Assembly (NCBI GenBank): GCA_902772745.1
Contig: CACYBV010000286.1
Location: 1 to 6,932 of the forward strand
DNA: 6,932 nucleotides
Direction of reading: 5' to 3'
DNA from: an uncultured Eubacteriales bacterium
GTDB taxonomy: Bacteria; Bacillota; Clostridia; Lachnospirales; Lachnospiraceae
Part shown: piece by piece, positions 1 through 4,579 of the stretch
Numbering within the stretch: position 1 is the stretch's first letter
Layout of the letters: every line of letters begins with the position of its first letter
Position numbers and translations under genes: made by a program
The notes under the pieces: generated by a model
Seen by the model: the letters and a program-made list of their open reading frames with translations, nothing else
Told to the model about the DNA's origin: nothing
Databases searched by the model: none

Positions 1-420
1 CCGGTCGCGACGGACGACGGGCATCACACGCATAATTACTGCGGCGGATGGATCATGGTGAAAGCGGACACCCTGGACTATGAAAGTGTATTTGACAGTC
101 TGAAAAGAAAGGAGATCTATGCTTCCTGGGGGCCGGAGATTACGGACATCTGTTTCGATCCCACGGGGCTTCGGCTTCTTGTCGAATCTCCGGACGCGGT
201 ATCCGCGTATCTTTCCACAGAGCGCAGACATGCGGAGGCGATTCACCGTGCGCCGGGATGGAAGACGGGACTCTTTGAATTCGATCTGTCGGATTATATC
301 CGGGACAGCCTCGAGTACAGCTCGGATATGACCCCGTATGTGCGCGTGACCCTTACGGACGCGCAGGGCAGGAAGGCGTTTTCGCGGGCATACAGGGTCC
401 GGGAACTTCTGGAAATGTAA
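1..420 (+). CDS. PHP-domain metallohydrolase family protein, 3' end only (partial)
   Basis: The frame is open from the first base, so only the last 139 residues of a longer protein are present. The start of the fragment reads VATDDGHH..., then GGWIMVKAD. This matches the late metal-binding D-x-H segment and following strand of PHP (polymerase and histidinol phosphatase) domain proteins of the CehA-like type, usually written ATDDxH...GWVMVKA. After it come a helix (roughly residues 27-37), the segment YASWGPEI, and a C-terminal beta-rich tail ending YVRVTLTDAQGRKAFSRAYRV, which these proteins also carry. Such enzymes are metal-dependent phosphoesterases or hydrolases, but the substrate cannot be told from this fragment. 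The gene ends in TAA and faces the hydrolase on the opposite strand, with terminator-like hairpins between them. Family confidence is good; function is open. Confidence 0.8.
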   Translation, partial: PVATDDGHHTHNYCGGWIMVKADTLDYESVFDSLKRKEIYASWGPEITDICFDPTGLRLLVESPDAVSAYLSTERRHAEAIHRAPGWKTGLFEFDLSDYIRDSLEYSSDMTPYVRVTLTDAQGRKAFSRAYRVRELLEM

Positions 421-423
421 AGA

Positions 424-445
424 GGCGGGGTGAATTCACCCCGCC
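424..445. terminator. Perfect 22-bp palindrome, probable bidirectional terminator hairpin
   Basis: The sequence is a perfect inverted repeat: a 9-bp stem GGCGGGGTG / CACCCCGCC closing an AATT loop, three bases after the stop of the PHP-domain gene. The plus-strand transcript has no clean T-run after it. The minus-strand transcript continues TCTTTACATTT, a weak one. It lies between convergent genes, so it probably helps end transcription from either side. An operator role is less likely at this position. Confidence 0.6.
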
Positions 446-467
446 CTGTCAGTACAATTCTGTTATG

Positions 468-504
468 AAACCGGCTGATGCGAGCTGTTCGCGAAGGCCG
501 GTTT
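468..504. terminator. Second convergent-junction hairpin with symmetric internal loop
   Basis: Outer arms AAACCGGC (468-475) and GCCGGTTT (497-504) pair over 8 bp. Inside, GCGA (480-483) pairs with TCGC (489-492) around a 5-nt loop, leaving symmetric 4-nt internal loops. In the plus-strand RNA the hairpin is followed by TCAGTTTTCC, so the U-run is interrupted. In the minus-strand RNA it begins directly after the TGA stop of the hydrolase gene (505-507). It reads best as the main terminator of the hydrolase unit and a back-up terminator for the PHP-domain gene. Confidence 0.65.
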
Positions 505-1599
505 TCAGTTTTCCATCACGCCGCGCACGATATCCGTGACGGTCTCCGGCGGAAGCGTATGCCCGCCGCTTTCGAGTTCAATAAAGGTCACATCCTCATC
601 GTCAGAGAGTTCTTTCTGGAGATATCGGATTCCGTATTTTTCGGGGTCGACGCGCTCATCGTCGAGCGCCTGCACATAGGTAACCGCCGTCGAAGACTGT
701 TCGCAGCCCCGTACGATCGAAGCGTTGCCGTAGCTCCCGAACTTGATCATTTCGTAGAGCTCTACATAGGGAAGCATCAGATAAACGACCGGTCCCGCGT
801 ATTTCTGTGCATAACCCTTCAGCATGTTTTCGGAGGCGTTGAATCCCGCGATCAATACGGCTCTTTTAATCTCCGGATGGTATTGCAGTACGGAACCTGC
901 GGAATATGCGCCCCAGCTGTGCCCGACCAGCGTGATCGAAGGATATCTGAGCACCGGATCGTTTTCGATGAAGTCCAGGACCGTATCCAGGTCTTTGACT
1001 CCCTGCGGCAGCCCGCCCGTCGCTTTCCCGTCCGAGCGTCCGTTTCCGGTCGCGTCATAGGCAAATACGATCGTGTCATGGAGGTCGAGGAGGGACGCGA
1101 TCTGCTCAAGATAAGCGATATGACCGTTTCCGATGCCGTGGGAAAAGACGATGAGGTTGTTGAAATTCATGTCTTTGTACTGAAGGTCCTTCATGTAGAG
1201 ATAACCCTGAAGCTTCTTCCCTTTGCCGGCGTCAATCGTATATTCCTTCCGCAGAATCGCGTGATCGGAGAGAAAACGGGCTTCTTCCGCCTCGTTTTTC
1301 TCATTGTCGCGCATGGTATCGAGAAAGAGGTTCCGGAATACGATCTCGTAGCCGACCGCATTGGAGACCGGAAGGAATACAAGAACGACAATCAGGAAAC
1401 CGATCATGAAGCGTCTGGCGGGATGCTTCTTTTTCTTTGCTGCTTTTCCGTCTGCCGCGTTTTCTTCCGCAGCATCTCCGGCTTCCGCGTTTTTTTCCGG
1501 GACGGGATCTGAAACAACGCTGCCCGCGGCGCCGGTGTTTTCGGATGCCCGGTCAGTATCTGCGTCCAGAGAACGCTCATCAACTGGATTTTCACTCAT
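505..1599 (-). CDS. Membrane-anchored alpha/beta hydrolase (serine hydrolase, S33/Hydrolase_4-like)
   Basis: The 364-residue protein has three parts. Residues 1-55 are acidic, Ala/Glu/Asp-rich and probably disordered. KKKK at 55-58 precedes a single hydrophobic segment (about 64-83), which by the positive-inside rule puts the N-terminus in the cytoplasm and the enzyme outside. The rest is an alpha/beta-hydrolase fold: oxyanion-hole HG at 154-155, nucleophile elbow GHSWG with Ser228, likely acid Asp314 in ALDDERV, and His347 in SGGHTL. The order and spacing suit a complete catalytic triad. The substrate (ester, lipid or peptide) is not evident. AGGAG at 1606-1610 lies 6 nt before the ATG. The gene follows the TRIC channel gene by 26 nt with no visible terminator between them, so the two are probably co-transcribed. 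The long acidic tail before the anchor is the unusual part. Confidence 0.85.
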   Translation of the reverse strand: MSENPVDERSLDADTDRASENTGAAGSVVSDPVPEKNAEAGDAAEENAADGKAAKKKKHPARRFMIGFLIVVLVFLPVSNAVGYEIVFRNLFLDTMRDNEKNEAEEARFLSDHAILRKEYTIDAGKGKKLQGYLYMKDLQYKDMNFNNLIVFSHGIGNGHIAYLEQIASLLDLHDTIVFAYDATGNGRSDGKATGGLPQGVKDLDTVLDFIENDPVLRYPSITLVGHSWGAYSAGSVLQYHPEIKRAVLIAGFNASENMLKGYAQKYAGPVVYLMLPYVELYEMIKFGSYGNASIVRGCEQSSTAVTYVQALDDERVDPEKYGIRYLQKELSDDEDVTFIELESGGHTLPPETVTDIVRGVMEN

Positions 1600-1625
1600 C
1601 TTTTACTCCTGTTATTTTACATCCA

Positions 1626-2270
1626 TTATTGCTGCCGGGTCTCCCCACCCGCCCGCGGAAGGCTCCAGCGGAAGCCTGCGGCGAGTATCCGGATTGCCGT
1701 CACGGTTACGACGCAGGCGATAACCGCCGGCGTCATCCCGAAAAAATGCCCGATCACGCAGCACAGAAGCGCGCCTGCGATTGAGGCCAGGGCATATATG
1801 TGGCGCACGAAAATGGAGGGCGGTATACCGGCGAGAATGTCGCGGAATACCCCGCCGCCGACGCCTGTGATTACGCCGAGAAAAATCGTAAAGAACCAGT
1901 TTCCGCCGTAGCCGGCCTCGATGCCCGCGGAGACGCCGACTGCGGTAAACACGCCTAAGCCGAGTGCGTCCGCGATTGTCTGCACCAGTTCGTACAGTGC
2001 CTGATGATGATGCGGTTTATGGCGGAAAGACAGGATAAACACGACGATGGATACCCCGATCGCAAGAAGCGGATAAACCGGTTTTGTGAACATCACCGGC
2101 GGGAGCTGTCCCAGGAAAAGGTCCCGAAGCACGCCGCCGCCGCAGGCAGTGACGATCCCCATGATGCAGACGCCGAAGATATCCATATTCTTTTTTGCCG
2201 CGACCGTTGCGCCGGAGACGGCAAAAGCGGCCGTCCCGAGAAGCTCGAGGATCAGTATCAGATAATTCAT
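1626..2270 (-). CDS. Trimeric intracellular cation (TRIC) channel family protein, UPF0126 (YadS/YicG-like)
   Basis: The 214-residue, very hydrophobic protein should span the membrane about seven times. It shows the internal duplication of the family: ELLGTAAFAVSG at 9-20 followed by GGGVLRD (44-50) and LPPVMF, repeated as DALGLGVFTAVG at 101-112 followed by GGGVFRD (138-144) and IPPSIF. The two halves are offset by 94 residues. Prokaryotic TRIC homologues form trimers with a pore in each subunit that conducts monovalent cations such as K+; this is family knowledge. I start at the ATG at 2270. A TTG six bases upstream (2276) is possible, but the only SD-like element, ACGGG, is about 8 nt from the ATG and too close to the TTG. 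The first gene of a two-gene unit with the hydrolase, it has its own promoter at 2304-2332. Confidence 0.9.
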   Translation of the reverse strand: MNYLILILELLGTAAFAVSGATVAAKKNMDIFGVCIMGIVTACGGGVLRDLFLGQLPPVMFTKPVYPLLAIGVSIVVFILSFRHKPHHHQALYELVQTIADALGLGVFTAVGVSAGIEAGYGGNWFFTIFLGVITGVGGGVFRDILAGIPPSIFVRHIYALASIAGALLCCVIGHFFGMTPAVIACVVTVTAIRILAAGFRWSLPRAGGETRQQ

Positions 2271-2303
2271 ATACAATACCCGTAATTAACTTAACTGCAG
2301 CGT

Positions 2304-2332
2304 ATTTTACAACAGATCTGCCTGAAATGCAA
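2304..2332 (-). promoter_or_regulatory. Sigma-A-type promoter for the TRIC channel/hydrolase unit
   Basis: On the minus strand the -35 is TTGCAT (2327-2332) and the -10 is TAAAAT (2304-2309), with exactly 17 bp between them. Transcription should start near 2297, giving a leader of about 26 nt before the ATG at 2270. That length supports the ATG over the upstream TTG. The promoter lies just downstream of the terminator at 2349-2381. Confidence 0.7.
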
Positions 2333-2348
2333 TCCGGGAAAGTGCTGC

Positions 2349-2381
2349 AAAAAAACGGCCTGTTTGATGCGGGTGCCGTTT
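2349..2381 (-). terminator. Intrinsic terminator downstream of the DUF1858 gene
   Basis: Read on the minus strand, AAACGGC (from 2375-2381) pairs with GCCGTTT (from 2353-2359) over 7 bp around a 15-nt loop, and the 3' arm runs into seven consecutive T (2349-2355). This is a standard rho-independent layout. It ends the acyltransferase/DUF1858 transcription unit, 166 nt after the DUF1858 stop, and insulates the next promoter. Confidence 0.65.
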
Positions 2382-2547
2382 CTTCGCATAAAAACCGGGA
2401 ATATGCCCTGCTTTTTCTGAAACGTGCTTCGGTCCGGGAAACCGGAACCGTCTCCCTGGGAGAATACATTTCAGTAAGGGGCACATTCCCGGCGGTTTGC
2501 TGATATCAGGCATCTGCGTAAAAAGTGCAGAGCCTCGCCGCGAAAAT
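2382..2547 (-). other. 166-bp 3' untranslated stretch rich in short inverted repeats
   Basis: No convincing gene is present. There are two adjacent small hairpins: 2430-2450 (CGGT-CCGG around a GAAA loop, with one bulged A on the 3' side) and 2451-2463 (TCTCCCTGGGAGA). An 8-bp palindrome TGATATCA lies at 2501-2508, and a 5-bp TCTGC/GCAGA stem nearer the DUF1858 stop. None is followed by a T-run. It is best described as the structured 3' UTR of the DUF1858 transcript. Confidence 0.4.
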
Positions 2548-2760
2548 CTATGCCGTAACGTTATCTTCGAGGAAAGCGTTGACGCAGTCGACAACTTCAT
2601 CCACGTCCAGCATATGGACGTAGCAGGCCATCTCCAGCGATTCATACTGGGTGGCGGGGCAGCTGATGCAGTGCATGCCCATGGATACGAGCACATCGGC
2701 CGCTTCCGGATTCTCATTCAGAAGATCGGCGATAATCACATCTTTGGTAATAGAAGTCAT
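2548..2760 (-). CDS. DUF1858 domain protein (hybrid-cluster-protein-associated redox disulfide type)
   Basis: The 70-residue protein is essentially one DUF1858 domain: ITKDVIIADLLNENPEAADVLVSMGMHCISC, then a helical second half. The signature is the CxxC at Cys31/Cys34 following GMH, with further cysteines at 46 and 59. Family members are small, probably cytoplasmic, and related to a putative redox disulfide domain found alone or near hybrid cluster protein genes. A redox or metal-cluster role is inferred and no partner is adjacent here. The frame is open further upstream to 2823, but GGGAGG at 2768-2773 sits 7 nt before the ATG at 2760, and a promoter at 2795-2823 overlaps the longer version, so the shorter start is right. 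It follows the acyltransferase gene by 75 bp. Confidence 0.85.
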   Translation of the reverse strand: MTSITKDVIIADLLNENPEAADVLVSMGMHCISCPATQYESLEMACYVHMLDVDEVVDCVNAFLEDNVTA

Positions 2761-2767
2761 GGTTGAT

Positions 2768-2773
2768 CCTCCC
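2768..2773 (-). promoter_or_regulatory. Ribosome binding site that fixes the DUF1858 start
   Basis: GGGAGG on the minus strand, 7 nt before the ATG at 2758-2760. It excludes the 21-residue-longer upstream start, which has no comparable site and would place coding sequence over the promoter. Confidence 0.8.
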
Positions 2774-2794
2774 TTCGGTGTTTTCCAATCACAG

Positions 2795-2823
2795 AGTGTA
2801 GCGCATTTTCCGTACTTTTGCAA
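2795..2823 (-). promoter_or_regulatory. Sigma-A-type promoter for the DUF1858 gene
   Basis: The minus strand carries a -35 TTGCAA (2818-2823) and a -10 TACACT (2795-2800) with a 17-bp spacer. The start would be near 2788, giving a leader of about 28 nt containing the GGGAGG site. There is no terminator between the acyltransferase stop and this promoter, so the gene may be read both from here and by read-through. Confidence 0.6.
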
Positions 2824-2835
2824 GTGAAAAATGTG

Positions 2836-4107
2836 TTAACTCTCATCCTTTGGCCTGTGATAATGCTGATACAGCTCTTCGGTCGCAAGCGAGATCTTCG
2901 TGACCGAGAAAAGACAGTCTTCCGGGTAGACGTAAAGCGTGTCCTGAAGCGTGTTCAGGTCCACGCAGTCGCCGTATTTTCCGAGATATTCGTACTCGAT
3001 ATGGACGGAGTAACGGTCCGGCGCAGGAATCTCCACCTTGTAATCCTCCCCTTTATAATTTCCGGAAAGGTGGAATCCGTCCATGTCATGCGTGAAATGT
3101 GCTTTTCCGAGGTGAATATAGCCTTTTGCATTCGGAAGCGCGTCCACATGGGCGGTGCAGGAGAAGGAATAGCGCCCTTCCGCCACTTCTTTCTTTACAT
3201 TCGCGCGCTCCCATTCGTACCAGTCCGGGATGTGCGTGAAATCCGGAACCCTTTCCTGCTTTCCGCTCACAAGAGCGCCGGACCGGATTTTTCGGAGCTC
3301 CCCGAGCTCCGTCATCTCCCATTCGGCGCCGCAGGAACCGCAGCGAAGGCTGACGCCGTCGCCCTGCATATGGTATTCCGTCCCGCACTGCGTGCATTGG
3401 TAGAGTATTTTCTGGAGGCCTTTCGCACGGTTTTTATAAGTGATCCGGATACCGCGCGCTTTCTGCCAGGCGTAATCGTCGTAGACAAAGGCTTTCCGGA
3501 TCTTTTCATTGATTTCCGCACTGTCCATGCGCTCCACGTCTTCTTTTGTCAGAAGGCAGGTCATCTCGGCCTCTATGCCTTTCACCTTATGGTCCGGGAG
3601 ATTGAAGAAGGGCGAATTCACATGATGTCCGTGGGAGATCAGCGTAACCACCGGAACTTTACAGAATTTAGCCAGTTTTCCGACGGAATCCGGAAGCACC
3701 GCCGTCGTTCCGCAGAGAGAGTAGCGCGCTTCGGGATAGATGCCGATGATGTCGCCGCGTGAAAGCACCGTGCGGATGTGACGGAGCATCTGGGTGTCGT
3801 TTGTGAATTTCCGCTTGCAGATGCAGCCGATCAGCCGGAGGAGCCACTCCCTTTTGATAAATCCGTCGATCGCGACAATGAAATTGATCCGATGGGGAAT
3901 ATTGGCCTGGATCGCAAGCGACATGTCCATGAAGGCATTGTGATTGCACAGGAGAATGTAGGGCGGTTTTACGCCTTCCATGCTGATTTTTGTGATTTTC
4001 GTCCTGTGCTTCAGAAGATCAGGCTTTGTCAGCGCCCATAAAAGCGGCCGCAGGTGCATGCGCATCGGCGGCTTTTTCATATCATAGCGGGGGATGTTGT
4101 CAAGCAT
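2836..4107 (-). CDS. PlsC-like lysophospholipid acyltransferase with internal zinc ribbon and C-terminal beta-rich domain
   Basis: The protein has 423 residues; simple 1-acylglycerol-3-phosphate acyltransferases usually have about 200-260. Residues 45-210 form the PlsC domain: NHNAFMD carries the HX4D catalytic pair His56/Asp61, KREW follows near 85-88, YPEARYS at 124-130 replaces the usual FPEGTRS block, and VPVV at 151-154 is the last block. PlsC enzymes move an acyl group onto a lysophospholipid at the inner membrane face; the acceptor here is not known. No strong transmembrane helix is obvious. CTQC (238-241) and CGSC (256-259) make a four-cysteine zinc ribbon, followed by about 160 residues that look beta-rich and that I do not recognise. 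GAGGAG at 4116-4121 lies 8 nt before the ATG. The gene is divergent from the UPF0371 gene. Confidence 0.82.
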   Translation of the reverse strand: MLDNIPRYDMKKPPMRMHLRPLLWALTKPDLLKHRTKITKISMEGVKPPYILLCNHNAFMDMSLAIQANIPHRINFIVAIDGFIKREWLLRLIGCICKRKFTNDTQMLRHIRTVLSRGDIIGIYPEARYSLCGTTAVLPDSVGKLAKFCKVPVVTLISHGHHVNSPFFNLPDHKVKGIEAEMTCLLTKEDVERMDSAEINEKIRKAFVYDDYAWQKARGIRITYKNRAKGLQKILYQCTQCGTEYHMQGDGVSLRCGSCGAEWEMTELGELRKIRSGALVSGKQERVPDFTHIPDWYEWERANVKKEVAEGRYSFSCTAHVDALPNAKGYIHLGKAHFTHDMDGFHLSGNYKGEDYKVEIPAPDRYSVHIEYEYLGKYGDCVDLNTLQDTLYVYPEDCLFSVTKISLATEELYQHYHRPKDES

Positions 4108-4183
4108 TCAGAATACTCCTCGCATCGTTGTTTTCAAGAGCTGTTTTCTGTCCGGCCTTGTCGTTTCATCTGCTCTTATCATA

Positions 4184-4192
4184 TTTATACCA
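4184..4192 (-). promoter_or_regulatory. Possible extended -10 promoter for the acyltransferase gene
   Basis: On the minus strand TGGTATAAA is an extended -10 (TGn plus TATAAA at 4184-4189). No credible -35 lies 16-18 bp upstream. A second -10-like hexamer, TATGAT, overlaps just downstream at 4178-4183. The start would fall near 4177, with a leader of about 70 nt. Only the -10 supports this call. Confidence 0.35.
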
Positions 4193-4233
4193 CAGAAAGT
4201 CTGATTTGGGTAGTACTTTTGGCGGGAATTCTC

Positions 4234-4257
4234 CCGGACGGCTGTAAAGCTGTCCGG
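4234..4257 (+). other. Stable hairpin with GNRA-type GTAA tetraloop
   Basis: CCGGACGGCT (4234-4243) pairs with AGCTGTCCGG (4248-4257) over 10 positions with a single G-T pair, closing a GTAA loop. As plus-strand RNA that is a GNRA tetraloop on a 10-bp stem. No T-run follows on either strand, so it is not a normal intrinsic terminator. It overlaps the start of the tandem repeat. Confidence 0.5.
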
Positions 4258-4313
4258 AATCCGCCTGCTTCGTCAGCTCCCGGAATCCGCCCGCTTCGTC
4301 AGCTCCCGGAAGA
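4254..4313. repeat. 26-bp tandem repeat, two full copies and a partial third
   Basis: Copy 1 (4254-4279) and copy 2 (4280-4305) begin CCGGAATCCGCC and end TTCGTCAGCTC. They differ at one position (T4266 versus C4292). A third start, CCGGAA, begins at 4306 and breaks down within a few bases. The element AGCT-CCGG at each junction also occurs, with one extra base, in the 3' arm of the hairpin at 4234-4257. The repeat is non-coding as far as I can tell. Confidence 0.75.
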
Positions 4314-4368
4314 CTCTTGATGAGTGAAATGCCGCCGTCCCTTCTGCTGCAGCGGTTCTTTTTCGAAA

Positions 4369-4381
4369 TGATTTCAAATCA
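4369..4381. promoter_or_regulatory. 13-bp dyad TGATTT-C-AAATCA, possible operator
   Basis: This is a perfect 6-bp inverted repeat around a central C in the divergent spacer, about 90 bp upstream of the -35 proposed for the UPF0371 gene. It has the size and symmetry of a dimeric regulator site, but no second copy is visible nearby and I cannot match it to a known regulator. Confidence 0.25.
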
Positions 4382-4470
4382 GGCCGGCGGGAAAAAGGGA
4401 CAAACCGGGCGGACAAAAGGGGGAAACCTTCGGGGAGGAAAGAGAAAAACGGACGAAAAAGAGAGAAAAC
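4381..4470 (+). other. 90-bp purine tract with almost no T on the plus strand
   Basis: Only two T occur in these 90 bases (both in CCTT near 4429-4430), and about four fifths of the bases are A or G. It lies immediately upstream of the UPF0371 promoter, and its A-runs could act as an UP-like element. The rest of the spacer from 4108 holds the hairpin, repeat and dyad listed separately, and no gene I can support. Confidence 0.5.
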
Positions 4471-4473
4471 TCC

Positions 4474-4503
4474 TTTACTATCACCCTCAAGCTGTGGTAT
4501 GAT
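4474..4503 (+). promoter_or_regulatory. Promoter for the UPF0371 gene
   Basis: The -35 is TTTACT (4474-4479) and the -10 is TATGAT (4498-4503), with an 18-bp spacer. TGG directly before the -10 makes it an extended -10. Transcription should begin near 4510, giving a leader of about 70 nt. Confidence 0.6.
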
Positions 4504-4513
4504 ATCAAAGTGT

Positions 4514-4558
4514 CCGGCACCAGATCTATGATCGGGTGCGTGCATGCTGCAAAGCCGG
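4514..4558 (+). other. Leader RNA with two overlapping, mutually exclusive stems upstream of the UPF0371 gene
   Basis: GCACC (4517-4521) can pair with GGTGC (4535-4539), continued past one A/G mismatch by GATC/GATC around a TAT loop. Alternatively CCGGC (4514-4518) can pair with GCCGG (4554-4558), close to the ribosome binding site at 4566. The two pairings share 4517-4518. It fits no riboswitch class I know and may be chance. Confidence 0.25.
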
Positions 4559-4565
4559 AAAAGAG

Positions 4566-4573
4566 AAGGGGGA
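4566..4573 (+). promoter_or_regulatory. Ribosome binding site that fixes the UPF0371 start
   Basis: AAGGGGGA lies 6 nt before the ATG at 4580. The in-frame ATG at 4544 has no such site and would place 12 residues unlike the family in front of the conserved MKIGFDN start. Confidence 0.65.
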
Positions 4574-4579
4574 CAGGAG

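Noticed and set aside
478..1512. 344-residue open frame on the plus strand
   Set aside because: It lies wholly antisense to the alpha/beta hydrolase, which has an intact triad, and it overlaps the terminator hairpin. Long antisense frames are expected in GC-rich coding DNA.
2195..2503. 102-residue plus-strand frame
   Set aside because: It crosses the 5' end of the TRIC gene antisense, its promoter and the terminator; no family resemblance and no good ribosome binding site.
2307..2717. 136-residue minus-strand frame, including a 68-residue version starting at 2513
   Set aside because: It overlaps DUF1858 in another frame, then runs through the terminator and into the next promoter. No ribosome binding site precedes either start.
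4332..4363. CCGC...GCGG stem followed by TTCTTTTT as a plus-strand terminator
   Set aside because: The stem is only 4 bp with a 16-nt loop, and there is no established plus-strand transcript to terminate unless the hairpin/repeat region is an RNA gene.
4317..4502. Small basic protein of about 60 residues in the divergent spacer
   Set aside because: The Lys/Arg content simply reflects the purine tract, the start has only a weak GGAAG upstream, and the frame ends inside the UPF0371 promoter. Not supported, though not impossible.
4544..4579. Upstream ATG at 4544 as the UPF0371 start
   Set aside because: It would add 12 residues not seen at the family N-terminus and absorb the good AAGGGGGA ribosome binding site into coding sequence.
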